Counted from the first letter of the stretch, positions 48,037 through 58,463 are shown. The stretch is 64,000 nt of DNA from Oscillospiraceae bacterium (GCA_029257695.1 JARIAU010000025.1:1-64000); one strand, 5' to 3'. Numbers and translations are program-made. Notes: generated by a model from the letters alone, not told the origin.

Positions 48037-49587
48037 TTACCGTTTCATCTTGGGGTCGAAAGCATCTCGCAGACCGTCGCCCACCAAGTTGAAGGCCAGA
48101 ACGGTCAGCAGCAGGCACATGCCGGCAGGGATCCAAACGAACCAATAGTTGGTCAGAACATAAATATCATTGACATCGTTGATGATGTTGCCCCAGGACG
48201 CAAAGGGGAACTTCACGCCCAAGCCCAAGAAGGACAGAGTTGCTTCCATAATGATGGTGGAACCCAGGCTCATGGTGCAGTTGACGATGAGCTGAGGGAT
48301 CACATTGGGGACCAGATGGCGGAAAATACGGCGTCTCACACAGATGCCGCAAGCCTCCGTAGCCGTCATGAACTCCTGCTCACGCAGGGTCAGGATCTGA
48401 CCGCGAACCAGACGGGCAATACCGGGCCAACCCAGAATACCCAGAATCAGCATCAGATAAATCATACGGATCTGGGGATCCAGACGCATATTATCCATGG
48501 CCGCACCCAAAATAATGATGATAGGCATGGAGGGAATGCAATAGAAAATGTCGACAATACGCATGATGAGCATATCCACCCAGCCGCCGAAGTAGCCGGA
48601 CAGGCCGCCCATAATGACGCCCAGCACAGCGCTCATCAAAACGACGATGAAACCGATATACAGGGAGACACGGCCGCCATACATCAGGCGGGTCAGCATA
48701 TCCATGCCGTTGCGGTCGGTCCCCAGCCAGTGCTGTGCATTGGGGAAGGAATAGCTGTCAAACTTACGGGTAGCCACTTCCTGATTGACGGACCAGCTCT
48801 TATCTGCGGCGGAGTAGCTCATAGTGTACTCTGCGGTCAGGCCCTCGCTATCCGTAAAGGTGAACTCCTTCTCGCCCTTTTCAATGGACTCGATCAGGTT
48901 CTCCTTAAACTCACGGGTCAGGAAGACATCGCTCATCAGGGGACGCACAATGAAGCGGCTTGCATAAGCAACTTCCTCGCCGTTCTGCATGACTGCGCCG
49001 GCCTCGTCCAGCTCATAGGTCTGACCGTTGAACTCGAAAGTGCTCAGGTCGGCAGCCGCAGCCTTCAGGATGCTGTACTGCAGGTCGAAGGGCAGCTCTT
49101 CGTTGCCCTTGCTGTTGCTGACGATGTCATACGCAGCATAAGCAATCAACTTCTTGCCCTGATAAATGCTGTAAAAATGGTCATCTTCCTGGACCCAGGA
49201 GTAGTTGACATCCTTCACGGAGAACTTCTCCTGGCCCTGAATGGTGGCCAGCAGGAACTGTGCCTGCGAAACGGGGTCAAACTGTTCGCCTTCCTTCACC
49301 ACATAGCGATACTCGGTATTCTCAGCGACACCGGCAAACTGCTTGCTCTGCAGATCGTCACGGTAGAACAGCTGATTCTGCTCATAGGGAGAAATCAAGC
49401 CGCCGACAAAGGAGAAGATAAACATGAATGCCAGAATAACGAGGCCGGTCACAGCCACACGGTTGCGGAAGAAACGCTTCGCAACCATAGCGCCGGGAGA
49501 GAGGACCTTGACACGACGGTCGTCGTTCAGGGACAGCTGCTCTTCCTGCTCGGGAGTTGCCTTCAGATCGTCCTTATGTTCGCTCAT
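48037..49587 (-). CDS. oppC: Oligopeptide ABC transporter permease (OppC-like) with large extracytoplasmic insertion
   Basis: C-terminal permease domain (HWLGTDRNGMDMLTRLMYGGRVSL...), 516 aa instead of ~300. Confidence 0.9.
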   Translation of the reverse strand: MSEHKDDLKATPEQEEQLSLNDDRRVKVLSPGAMVAKRFFRNRVAVTGLVILAFMFIFSFVGGLISPYEQNQLFYRDDLQSKQFAGVAENTEYRYVVKEGEQFDPVSQAQFLLATIQGQEKFSVKDVNYSWVQEDDHFYSIYQGKKLIAYAAYDIVSNSKGNEELPFDLQYSILKAAAADLSTFEFNGQTYELDEAGAVMQNGEEVAYASRFIVRPLMSDVFLTREFKENLIESIEKGEKEFTFTDSEGLTAEYTMSYSAADKSWSVNQEVATRKFDSYSFPNAQHWLGTDRNGMDMLTRLMYGGRVSLYIGFIVVLMSAVLGVIMGGLSGYFGGWVDMLIMRIVDIFYCIPSMPIIIILGAAMDNMRLDPQIRMIYLMLILGILGWPGIARLVRGQILTLREQEFMTATEACGICVRRRIFRHLVPNVIPQLIVNCTMSLGSTIIMEATLSFLGLGVKFPFASWGNIINDVNDIYVLTNYWFVWIPAGMCLLLTVLAFNLVGDGLRDAFDPKMKR

Positions 49588-49605
49588 AGTATGTCTCCTC
49601 CTTTC

Positions 49606-50592
49606 TTAAGAGATACGGACACGGGGATCAACCACCGCATACAAAACATCGGAAATCAAGTTGCCCACCAAGGTCAGCACAGCCATAAAGCTGAGGTAGA
49701 ACATGGAGAACGGAATATCACCGGAGGTCATGGACTGATAGGAGACAAAGCCAATGCCGGGGATGGAGAACAAGGTCTCGGTAATCAGTGCGCCGGAGAA
49801 CAGGCCGGGCAGAGAGCCGCCCACGATGGTGACCAGCGGGATGAGGGTGTTACGGAAGGCATGGCGATAGATGACCGTCTTCTCGCTCAGGCCCTTTGCA
49901 CGGGCCGTACGGATAAAGTCTGCATTCAGCACTTCCAGCATATTGGTACGGGTATAACGCATCAGGCCGCCGATGCTGATGACAATCAGCGTCACCAGAG
50001 GCAGGAACAAATGGCCTGCCTTATCGAAGAACTGACCCATGGGGGACAGGAATTCGTAATTACGGCCAATCAGACCGCCCAGATCAAACCAACCCAACTT
50101 GACAGAGAACACCCACTTCAGCAAAGATGCAAAGAAGAAGGTGGGCAGGGAGATGCCGGCAAGGGCAACCACAGTAATGGTATAGTCCGTCTTGGAGTAC
50201 TGCTTGGTGGCGGCAATCACACCCAGCGGAATGGCGATAATCAGCTCAAAGAACAGCGTGATAGCGCCCATAACGAAGGACAGGCCAACAGTGCTCTTGA
50301 ACTTATCCAGAACGGGAACCGTCCACTTCCAGCTGTCACCGAACTGGCCACGGACAGCCTTGCCCAGCCAGCTGAAGAAACCGGGGATAATTCCCTTATC
50401 CATACCATACATAACTTCCAACTGCTGCATCCACTCTTCATAGCTCTTGGAGCCGGGCTGCATCGACTTCTCACGAGCCATCTGCTCAATGTAAGAAGTG
50501 GGCAGGCTGCGCAAGAGGCTGTAAATGATCAGCATCACGAAGAACAGAATGAAGATGGAAATAATTAATCTTTTTACGATGTACTTTCGCAC
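49606..50592 (-). CDS. oppB: Oligopeptide ABC transporter permease (OppB-like)
   Basis: RYIVKR N-terminus, LRYTRTNMLEVLNADFIRTARAKGLSEKTVIYRHAFRNTLIPLVT-type EAA loop. Confidence 0.93.
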   Translation of the reverse strand: MRKYIVKRLIISIFILFFVMLIIYSLLRSLPTSYIEQMAREKSMQPGSKSYEEWMQQLEVMYGMDKGIIPGFFSWLGKAVRGQFGDSWKWTVPVLDKFKSTVGLSFVMGAITLFFELIIAIPLGVIAATKQYSKTDYTITVVALAGISLPTFFFASLLKWVFSVKLGWFDLGGLIGRNYEFLSPMGQFFDKAGHLFLPLVTLIVISIGGLMRYTRTNMLEVLNADFIRTARAKGLSEKTVIYRHAFRNTLIPLVTIVGGSLPGLFSGALITETLFSIPGIGFVSYQSMTSGDIPFSMFYLSFMAVLTLVGNLISDVLYAVVDPRVRIS

Positions 50593-50674
50593 GAATGCTA
50601 CCTCCGTTCTTTTTCTTTCTTAGGTATTCCTCTTATTATATGTATTAAAACGGGATTTTGTCCCAAATTTAAAC

Positions 50675-50788
50675 TGCATATCAAGGCGCCGTTCTCCTGC
50701 CGCCCACAGCAAAGCGGTCCCTTGATATGCAATTAAAAACGCACGGGAGGCCACCCCCACGGTTGGGAGTCCAACCGCAGAGGCGGCC
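50675..50788 (-). promoter_or_regulatory. Structured oppA-oppB intercistronic region (two hairpins)
   Basis: TGCATATCAAGG (50675-50686) / CCTTGATATGCA (50720-50731); GGCCACC/CGGTTGG-GAGT-CCAACCG/GGCGGCC (50749-50788). Confidence 0.65.
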
Positions 50789-50869
50789 CTCGGCCCATAC
50801 TTTTTTATAAAGTACGGAAATCAGTTCGGTTGTTCCGAGTGCAACACTCGAAACCCGTTCGAAACCGGA

Positions 50870-53140
50870 TTACTTGAGCTTGATGTTCTCGATCTCAGCA
50901 TTCCACTTGTAGAAGGGGGTGATGTCCTTCGTCACGGAATCCAGATCCACACGGCTGGTGCTGTAGACAACAACATCCTGACGCTGATAGACAGGAACCT
51001 CGCAGCCCCAGTCGATGATGGTATCAAGGCAAGCCTTATACATTGCCTTACGATAGTTCTGATCGGTAGACTTACGAGCGGTCATGATCATGTTATCCAG
51101 CTCAGCATCTGCGATGCAGTACTTGTTGTTGTCGCCGCCGGCATTGGCACCGCCGTTGGCCACATCAGCGAAATAGATCTGATACATGTCGGGATCGACG
51201 GTTGCGCCCCAAGCGGCGACCCACATCTCGACCGTACCTGCATCCAGACCATTCCACAGCTGGTTGCCATCCTTCACATCGGTGACGATCAGGTTGATGC
51301 CCAGCTCAGCCAGAGCTTCCTTCGCCAGAGTCAGAACCATGAAGGTGGGGTGATCGCCGGAACCGTCGGCAGGAATCAGAACTTCATATTCCATCTTGGC
51401 GCCCGCAGGAGCAGCAGTGACCTTACCACCGGAAACGGTGTAGCCAGCAGCCTCAAAGAAGGTCAGAGCAGCGGCCTTAGCGGCAGCATAGCGGGCATCG
51501 GCATCCATACCGGAGGTGTAGATCTCATTGCCCTGCGCATCCTGGGAGAAGGCCACACGGTAGCCCTCGTCGGTGGGACGGGGAGCCGCCCAAGAGGTGT
51601 TGGAGATGGGATAGTTGATGACGGAGGCACGCTCGCCATAGTAGGAGTCGATGGACACATCACGATAGACGGAGAAGATGGTGCCGAAGGCCTTACGCAG
51701 AGCCTTGGACGCATCGGAACCGGGATCGCCCGCCACGCTGACATTCTTGGCATTCATGCCGATGTAGCCATAGCCCAGGAAGTCGGAGGTCTCAGAGGTG
51801 ACCACCTTGCCGGTCAACTCACCGCCGTTGGCCTCCTCAATGGCCTTGACCGTATCCTGAGAGAAGGTGGGATCGGAGATGTCCAGGGTATTAGTCAGGA
51901 TGCCGTTCAGCTTATCCTTTTCCTGCATTTCCTGGAAATTGACATACTTGGTGGCAGGAGCGCCTCTGTAGTAGCTGTCGTTTGCCTCGAAGTTGACAAC
52001 ACCGTTCTCAAACTTCAGGAACTTGTAGGGGCCGGCACCCATAGGCTGAGAGATCTTCTCACGAGCAATGCTCAGGTCGCCCTTGGGGAAGCCGAAGGAG
52101 TTGTTCTCATAATCGTAGAGATCTGCATTACCGTAGTAGTGCATGGGAGAGATGTTGATGGCCAGCTGGTAGATCATGGTTGCATCGACCTCGGTGGCCA
52201 CAATGCGCAGGCTGTAATCGCCGGTCTTCTGGATGCCGGAGATGTTGGGAGCGGAGTTGCCGGTCTGGACACCGATGGCATAGGAATCATAGTCCTTCAT
52301 CAGGTCGAACAAAGCGGAGCCGCCGGGAGCAGCCTCGGTTGCGGAAACGGTAGCCAGATCCCACTTATAATTCTCCGCCAGAGCATTGAACATGTCAGCG
52401 GTGGTGGCACCGGCAGCCAGGCCGTCCACACCCCAAGCAGCAGCAGCGCCGGCGACATCAGAAGCGTCGGTCACCTTGCCAGCCTCAACGACATAATCCA
52501 CGATCTCCTGGCAGAAAGCAGCACCGGCCTGATCCAGGTCAGCCCAGAAAGCAGTCTGCTGCTCTTCGGTCCAGTTGGTGAAATCCTTGTTGTCACGGCC
52601 GGCCTTGACCAGCAGGTTGAACAGGGTTTCCATACCGCTGCGGTAAGCATCCAGGCCCTCGATGGGCATGGAGTACAGAGTCATGCTGCCATCATAGGTG
52701 GGGTCCAGAATGGTGTAGTAGCTGAAGATCAGGTCATCGATGGTGACGGGAGTGCCATCCGAGAACTTCAGATCCTCACGGAGGGTGAAGTCATAATAGA
52801 CGGTGCCGTCGGAATTCTCGGTGACCACCAGGTTGGCAGGGCCATAATAGGTGTAGTCCGTGCCGTTGTACTCATGGGTCTCGCCCTCGATACCATTATA
52901 AATGATGGCACCGGTACGATCATTGTTCAGAATACCCAGCTGGGTCATCTGAGCAACATCCTTATCGTAGGAAGTGCTGGAGAAGAAGGGGGAGAACTTG
53001 CTGGAGAAAGGCAGATAGCCCACCACCAGAGGGGTCTCACTACCCTTGGAGCCGGAACCGGAACCGCCGCCGCAGGAAGCCAGGGCAAACACCATGGCCA
53101 GTGCGAGGACCAGAGCCAGCAGCTTTTTGAGTCTTTTCAT
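50870..53140 (-). CDS. oppA: Oligopeptide ABC transporter substrate-binding lipoprotein (OppA-like)
   Basis: Lipobox ALASCGGG; FTLREDLKFSDGTPVTIDDLIFSYYTILDP. Confidence 0.93.
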   Translation of the reverse strand: MKRLKKLLALVLALAMVFALASCGGGSGSGSKGSETPLVVGYLPFSSKFSPFFSSTSYDKDVAQMTQLGILNNDRTGAIIYNGIEGETHEYNGTDYTYYGPANLVVTENSDGTVYYDFTLREDLKFSDGTPVTIDDLIFSYYTILDPTYDGSMTLYSMPIEGLDAYRSGMETLFNLLVKAGRDNKDFTNWTEEQQTAFWADLDQAGAAFCQEIVDYVVEAGKVTDASDVAGAAAAWGVDGLAAGATTADMFNALAENYKWDLATVSATEAAPGGSALFDLMKDYDSYAIGVQTGNSAPNISGIQKTGDYSLRIVATEVDATMIYQLAINISPMHYYGNADLYDYENNSFGFPKGDLSIAREKISQPMGAGPYKFLKFENGVVNFEANDSYYRGAPATKYVNFQEMQEKDKLNGILTNTLDISDPTFSQDTVKAIEEANGGELTGKVVTSETSDFLGYGYIGMNAKNVSVAGDPGSDASKALRKAFGTIFSVYRDVSIDSYYGERASVINYPISNTSWAAPRPTDEGYRVAFSQDAQGNEIYTSGMDADARYAAAKAAALTFFEAAGYTVSGGKVTAAPAGAKMEYEVLIPADGSGDHPTFMVLTLAKEALAELGINLIVTDVKDGNQLWNGLDAGTVEMWVAAWGATVDPDMYQIYFADVANGGANAGGDNNKYCIADAELDNMIMTARKSTDQNYRKAMYKACLDTIIDWGCEVPVYQRQDVVVYSTSRVDLDSVTKDITPFYKWNAEIENIKLK

Positions 53141-53365
53141 TTTGCTTTTTCCTCCTCTAAATAAGAATTAGAATCATGTGAAGAGCGGTTGCTGCGATCT
53201 CATGCCTGTTCACGAAATATAACAGAAAACTCCCTTTTCCTTGCAAACAACCGTGGAACCCCACCCATACTTGATGGCGATTCTAGTTCTTCACATTGTA
53301 GCACATTAAAGCGTCACTGTCAATTCATGCAAGTTGTTTTTATGAATTTCAACGGGCAAAAACAT

Positions 53366-53917
53366 TCATTCTTGCCATTCCAGCCGAAGAATCGTTCGGT
53401 GAATCCCGATTGCCGTTGCAAACATTATGATTTCTAGAAAGATCAGCAGAAGAGCCGCCGCCATTTTTCCGTCAAACGGCAGCACAAACACATTCACAAT
53501 TTCTCCCAAAATTGCAACTCCGGAGCAAAGAGCCGTCAAAAAGCTGCGGCCCGGAAGCTGTTTTGCCGTCGCCTGAAAGACATATTCCCGGATTTGTTCT
53601 CCTGCCATGGACAGTCTGCAAATCGCCCAGATTTCTGACGCACAAGCCACCAAAGCAAGCACATATGGAAGCACCGCCCACACGGTCCCTTCCATGCCGG
53701 TTTGCGGAACACATCCGGCAAGCACACCGGCGAGCGCACCCGCTCCGGACAGTATCCACAATTTGACCAATGTCGGCTTGCGAGGGGCGCTCCAACCGAT
53801 TTTTTTCCCGGTGTAGATGTATTCTCCCGCTACATTCGGCTTAAAATCATTCAGATAGGACCGGCGCCCGCCGGTTTTTTTCTTTTTTTCCTTTGGTTCC
53901 TGGCCCATATCAAGCAA
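53366..53917 (-). CDS. Hypothetical membrane protein
   Basis: 4 hydrophobic helices; start overlaps the stop of the M3 peptidase gene. Confidence 0.7.
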   Translation of the reverse strand: MLDMGQEPKEKKKKTGGRRSYLNDFKPNVAGEYIYTGKKIGWSAPRKPTLVKLWILSGAGALAGVLAGCVPQTGMEGTVWAVLPYVLALVACASEIWAICRLSMAGEQIREYVFQATAKQLPGRSFLTALCSGVAILGEIVNVFVLPFDGKMAAALLLIFLEIIMFATAIGIHRTILRLEWQE

Positions 53918-55622
53918 TCCCGGTCAGGTCGAAGTGCTCCAACCATTCCTTAGCCGCTGCACACACGCTCTGGAGGCAGTGCTCATCGAAGGGGCTCTCC
54001 AGACCGGCATTTTTCAACAGATCCGTAAAGGTTTCGCTGCCGCCCTGCAAGGTGTAGGCCATGTAGCGCTCCCAAGCCTGCTTCGGGTCCTTCTGGAGCA
54101 GTGCCCAAATCTGGAGTGCCACCGTCTGCGCCAGACAGTAGTCGATGTAGTAGAAGGGGCTGGAATAGATATGGTGCTGACGCTGCCAGCCCTCCCCCTC
54201 GGAGTAGAAGGGAATCTCTCCATCCAGACGCATCCAAGGCATATAAACTTCCAGCAGCTCCTTCCACACCTGATGGCGCTGCTTGGGGGTCATCTCGGGA
54301 TGGGCATAGACCTCATGCTGGAAATGATCCACCATGGTGCCATAGGGGATGAAGGTCAGCGCACCGGACAGGTGGCTGTAATAGAACTTGCGGGTCTGCT
54401 CCCCGAAGAACCCCTCTTCCCAAGGCCATGCCAGGAATTCCATGGACATGGAGTGGACTTCACAGCTTTCCATACTGGGCCAAACCGTGCTCAACGGGAT
54501 GCGATCTCGGTTCATGTAGCACTCAAAAGCGTGGCCTGCCTCGTGGGTGACCACCTCCACATCGCCCTGCGTACCGTTGAAGTTGGCGAAGATGAAAGGC
54601 ACGCCGTAATCCGGAATGCCGGTGCAGTAGCCGCCACTGGCCTTGCCCTCGGTGGACAGCACATCCAGCAGCTCACCGTCCAGCATTGTGTGCCAGAACT
54701 GGCTGGTTTCCGGGGACAGCTCGTCATAGAATTTGGTGGCATGGGCCAAAATATCCTCCGCAGAACCCTGCGGACGGGGATTGCCGGAACGGAACTCCAA
54801 GGCATTATCGGCAAAGCTCATGGGATAGGTCTTGCCCAGCCGCTTGGCCTGCTCCCGATAGATGCTGTCTGCCACAGGTACCAAATACTTCCGGACAGCG
54901 GCACGGAACCGCTCCACATCTTCCTTGGTATAGCAGTTGCGGCCCATACGGTAGTAACCCAGCTCCGTATAGCCGTCATAGCCCAGCTTCCGACCCATGG
55001 CATCCCGGAGATGGACCAGCTGATCGTACAAATCATCCAGCTGCGCCTGATTCTCCTTGTACCAACGGCCCTCTGCCTGCCATGCAGCCAGACGGCGCCG
55101 GTCATCCGCATCGGACTTAAACGGGGTCAGCTGACTCAGGGTGTAGATACCGCCTTCAAAAGGGATCTGCGCCGAAGCCAACAGCTTCTCATATTCCTGC
55201 GTCAGGTCGTTTTCCTTCTGCAGTTCAGGAATGATCTCCGGGGAAAATGTTTTCAGCTCCAGCTCTGCATTGGTAAACATCACCTGACAGAATTCCTCTG
55301 CAAACTCCGCACGGAAGGGGCTCTTCAGCAGCGCCATGGTCCACGCTTGCTCATACTCCTGCACCTCCGGCACCGCTGCATTCCAGAACTTCATTTCCTC
55401 ATTATAAAAGGCATCCCGGGTATCAATGCTGTGGCGGGTGTGGGCCAGCGTCTGCATGGTTTCCACATGCTTTCCCAGCGTCTCCTTTTCCAGGAAGACG
55501 GCACGGGCCTCCTCATAGCTCTCCGCCTGCTCCAAACGGGCGGTCAGATCCGTCAGCTGTGCCTTGACCTGCTCCATATCCGGACGCTCATAGGGCATTT
55601 CTTTGAACTTCACGAAAATCAC
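53910..55622 (-). CDS. M3-family oligoendopeptidase
   Basis: VVTHEAGHAFECYMNRD (HExGH), PSMESCEVHSMSMEF. Confidence 0.93.
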   Translation of the reverse strand: MIFVKFKEMPYERPDMEQVKAQLTDLTARLEQAESYEEARAVFLEKETLGKHVETMQTLAHTRHSIDTRDAFYNEEMKFWNAAVPEVQEYEQAWTMALLKSPFRAEFAEEFCQVMFTNAELELKTFSPEIIPELQKENDLTQEYEKLLASAQIPFEGGIYTLSQLTPFKSDADDRRRLAAWQAEGRWYKENQAQLDDLYDQLVHLRDAMGRKLGYDGYTELGYYRMGRNCYTKEDVERFRAAVRKYLVPVADSIYREQAKRLGKTYPMSFADNALEFRSGNPRPQGSAEDILAHATKFYDELSPETSQFWHTMLDGELLDVLSTEGKASGGYCTGIPDYGVPFIFANFNGTQGDVEVVTHEAGHAFECYMNRDRIPLSTVWPSMESCEVHSMSMEFLAWPWEEGFFGEQTRKFYYSHLSGALTFIPYGTMVDHFQHEVYAHPEMTPKQRHQVWKELLEVYMPWMRLDGEIPFYSEGEGWQRQHHIYSSPFYYIDYCLAQTVALQIWALLQKDPKQAWERYMAYTLQGGSETFTDLLKNAGLESPFDEHCLQSVCAAAKEWLEHFDLTGIA

Positions 55623-55739
55623 TCCTCACTTATCTATATTTAATATGTATGGCTTGTCTTTTATGCTTGTACTGCATTTTATATATTAGTCCAGCATTTT
55701 AACAGTTTATACTATATTTTCCCCAGTGTCAAACTCATT

Positions 55740-57950
55740 TTACTTCGTTTTACGAACTTCTACAAGATTTGTATGCTGTCCGTTCCCCTTGGCGTACGGG
55801 GTTGCTTTCAACGAAGTCAGTACATTCACGCAGCCTCGCTGATCCACCCCATCTTTATCCGGTGTGTACCATGCCCCTTGTCCAACCGCCACAACCCCCG
55901 GCATAATGTCCTCCGTGATATGAATCGGCACTTCCATGGCACCCCGATCGTTCCAGACACGCACCCGGTCTTTGTCGCAGAGACCACGCCGAGCCGCATC
56001 CGCAGGATGGATCCACAGCCGCTGTGGGTCGATCCGCTCCATAGCCGGATTGTTGTCATGGATCGAGTGGCAACGCCGACGGGTGTGCCAACTGATCAGC
56101 TGCAAGGGATACTCCCCTTCTCTGGCCTGCTCCACCCCTTCCGGCACGGGAACATAGCACGGAATGGCCGGAAATGGTTCCTGATAGGTGGTTTCGTATA
56201 CCTTTCGCGAGAACAGCTCCACCTTACCGCTCGGTGTAGGAAATTGGCGGTCTGCAAAGGCAATGCGAGGCGGTTTTGGCGGATAACGATGCACTCCGGC
56301 GGCACAAAAATCAGCAAAATCCGGCAGGGTCGGTTCCTCCCGGCGAAGATCCTCGTAAATCCACTCCAACCACTGCCGAGTGTCCCGTCCGCAGGTGAAC
56401 GCCTCCTCCAATCCCAGCCGCTGCGCCACCTCACGCAGCCAGTCGTATTCAAACCGCCCCTCGTAGAGCGGTTCTACCACCTGATTGTTATAGCCTAAAA
56501 AGTCCCCCCACACCCACGGGAAGGTAATGTTTTCGCACTCCAAGAAGGACACACCGGGCAGCAAAATATCCGCAAATTTGGCGCTTGCTGTCATAAACAG
56601 GTCACTGCACAAAATGAATTCGCATTTGGAGGTGTCCTTCAACAGCTCCGCTGTGCGATTGATGTCTCCGTGCTGATTGATGAGGCAATTCCCCGCCAAA
56701 TTGACAATCATTTTAATATCGGAAGTCAGTCTTTCTCCGCCCTTCACCCCGTCCAGCTCCGTCATTCGACTTCCGTGATCCACCGCATCCGTCCAGCAAT
56801 AGGAAGGAATTTCCATGCCATAGGGGTTCGGAACCGGAGGAAGTCCCGGCTCTCGGTGGGTGGCACAATAGCCACTTCCGGCCGCCCAACCGCCTCGCAC
56901 CCCCACATTTCCGGTCATGCAGGCCAACAGGATGCACCCACGCACCCCCTGTTCTCCATAGGCATGGCGCTGAGGTCCCCAGCCTTGAATGAGCGCCGCA
57001 GGCTTGGCCGTGGCATAGCGGCGAGCCAGTGAAACTATGGTTTGTGCCGGTATCCCGGTAATCGCTTCGGCCCATTCCGGCGTTTTGGGCACCCCATCCC
57101 GTTGTCCCAGCAGATAGGACAGCACACTTTCTCCGGCAGGAATCCCTTCCGGCAGATGTGCTTCGTCAAAGCCCACCGTGCATTCCTCTAAAAAGTCCCG
57201 GTCTGCCAGCCCCTCGGTCCAGATGATATAGGCCATGGCATCCGCCAGAGCCGCATCTGTCGCCGGACGAATGGGGATCCACTCTGCCCCCAGTGCCCGC
57301 ACCGTATCATTTTTCCGTGGGTCCATGACCACAATGGGAATCCCTTTCTCCTTCGCTTTACGAAGATAGTGCATGGTGATGCTGTCAAATTTTGTTTCCG
57401 CCGGATTATGTCCCCAAAGCAAAATAAAATGACTGTCCAGCCAAGTTTCCGGGGAATTTCCACTGTCTGCGGTCCCGTACATCAGCTCCGTCGCCGGTGT
57501 GATACAGGCCGTAGAATAGGAATTATAATAATCCAAAAAGCCCCCATCCAGACTCAGCAGTCGCTTGGCCAGTTCCCTCGGCGTAAAGGCCGCACTGACC
57601 CCAGTGGCATAAGTCACATAGCGGGAGCCCGGACCATAGGTATCTCGAATCCGAATCCACTCCCGGCTGATCCGATCCACTGCTTCTTCCCAGGAAATCG
57701 GCTGAAATTTGCCTTCTCCCCGTTCTCCAACACGCAGCAGCGGAGTCCGGAGCCGCTGCTCATTCAAATATGTTTTATGATAGTTCATGCCCCGCTGACA
57801 CGCCGACAACGGCACACCGCAGCCCGCCTGCTCTTTGGAATCTGTCGTCAATTTTAAAATGCGTCCCTGCTGCACATGGGCATAAATCAAACATCGCCCG
57901 CCGCAGTTATTGCGCCCGGTGGTGGGAATCACACGCACTTCCCCGTTCAT
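55740..57950 (-). CDS. Molybdopterin-dependent oxidoreductase, DMSO reductase-family catalytic subunit
   Basis: CGGRCLIYAHVQQGRI...CGVPLSACQRG FeS motif, molybdopterin-binding regions (LWGHNPAETKFDS, GWGPQRHAYGEQ, ADILLPGVSFLE); ATG 57950 preceded by AAGGAGG. Confidence 0.88.
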   Translation of the reverse strand: MNGEVRVIPTTGRNNCGGRCLIYAHVQQGRILKLTTDSKEQAGCGVPLSACQRGMNYHKTYLNEQRLRTPLLRVGERGEGKFQPISWEEAVDRISREWIRIRDTYGPGSRYVTYATGVSAAFTPRELAKRLLSLDGGFLDYYNSYSTACITPATELMYGTADSGNSPETWLDSHFILLWGHNPAETKFDSITMHYLRKAKEKGIPIVVMDPRKNDTVRALGAEWIPIRPATDAALADAMAYIIWTEGLADRDFLEECTVGFDEAHLPEGIPAGESVLSYLLGQRDGVPKTPEWAEAITGIPAQTIVSLARRYATAKPAALIQGWGPQRHAYGEQGVRGCILLACMTGNVGVRGGWAAGSGYCATHREPGLPPVPNPYGMEIPSYCWTDAVDHGSRMTELDGVKGGERLTSDIKMIVNLAGNCLINQHGDINRTAELLKDTSKCEFILCSDLFMTASAKFADILLPGVSFLECENITFPWVWGDFLGYNNQVVEPLYEGRFEYDWLREVAQRLGLEEAFTCGRDTRQWLEWIYEDLRREEPTLPDFADFCAAGVHRYPPKPPRIAFADRQFPTPSGKVELFSRKVYETTYQEPFPAIPCYVPVPEGVEQAREGEYPLQLISWHTRRRCHSIHDNNPAMERIDPQRLWIHPADAARRGLCDKDRVRVWNDRGAMEVPIHITEDIMPGVVAVGQGAWYTPDKDGVDQRGCVNVLTSLKATPYAKGNGQHTNLVEVRKTK

Positions 57951-58182
57951 ATGTTGTCCCTCCTTGCGGAATCCTATGATTGTTCTAACAATATCCGCAA
58001 CCCTTTCACTTGTCAAGGAATCCGTCTTCTTCGTTCTCATTTCCACCAGCGGCACGCATTTGATCTCGCTTGAAAAAACTGGCAAACAAAAAAATACATA
58101 CTTCTCGCTGCTATGTCCAAACTACTCTCGAACCTTTCCTCTGGTGGAACGGTTTCAATGTATAAGAGAGGAGATATTCAAC

Positions 58183-58392
58183 ATGTATAATTCCAATGCT
58201 CAGTCTGGTAAGCAGAAAATCAGTCCCGAGGGCCGTGAGGCTCTGAATAAGTTCAAGATGGAGTCCGCCTCCGAGGTTGGTGTTGAGCTCAAGCAGGGCT
58301 ACAACGGCCACCTGACTTCCCGTGAGGCTGGCAGCGTGGGCGGTCAGATGGTCAAGAAGATGGTGGAAGCCTACGAAAAGGATCTGAAGTAA
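58183..58392 (+). CDS. Small acid-soluble spore protein, alpha/beta type
   Basis: SASEVGVELKQGYNGHLTSREAGSVGGQMVKKMVEAYEKDL. Confidence 0.95.
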   Translation: MYNSNAQSGKQKISPEGREALNKFKMESASEVGVELKQGYNGHLTSREAGSVGGQMVKKMVEAYEKDLK

Positions 58393-58427
58393 GCTCCTTT
58401 CCCCTCTGGCTTGCCTTAGCAACGGCA

Positions 58428-58463
58428 AAAAATCGGTCAGACCCCATGGTCTGACCGATTTTT
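58428..58463. terminator. Bidirectional intrinsic terminator
   Basis: AAAAATCGGTCAGACC-CCAT-GGTCTGACCGATTTTT. Confidence 0.88.

Noticed and set aside
46921-50568. 1215-aa plus-strand ORF
   Set aside because: Antisense to oppD, oppC and oppB, all with clear motifs; spurious despite its length.
51350-53164. 604-aa plus-strand ORF
   Set aside because: Antisense to oppA; repetitive Gly/Ile/His composition without domain signature.
53934-55643. 569-aa plus-strand ORF
   Set aside because: Antisense to the M3 oligoendopeptidase with HExGH motif.
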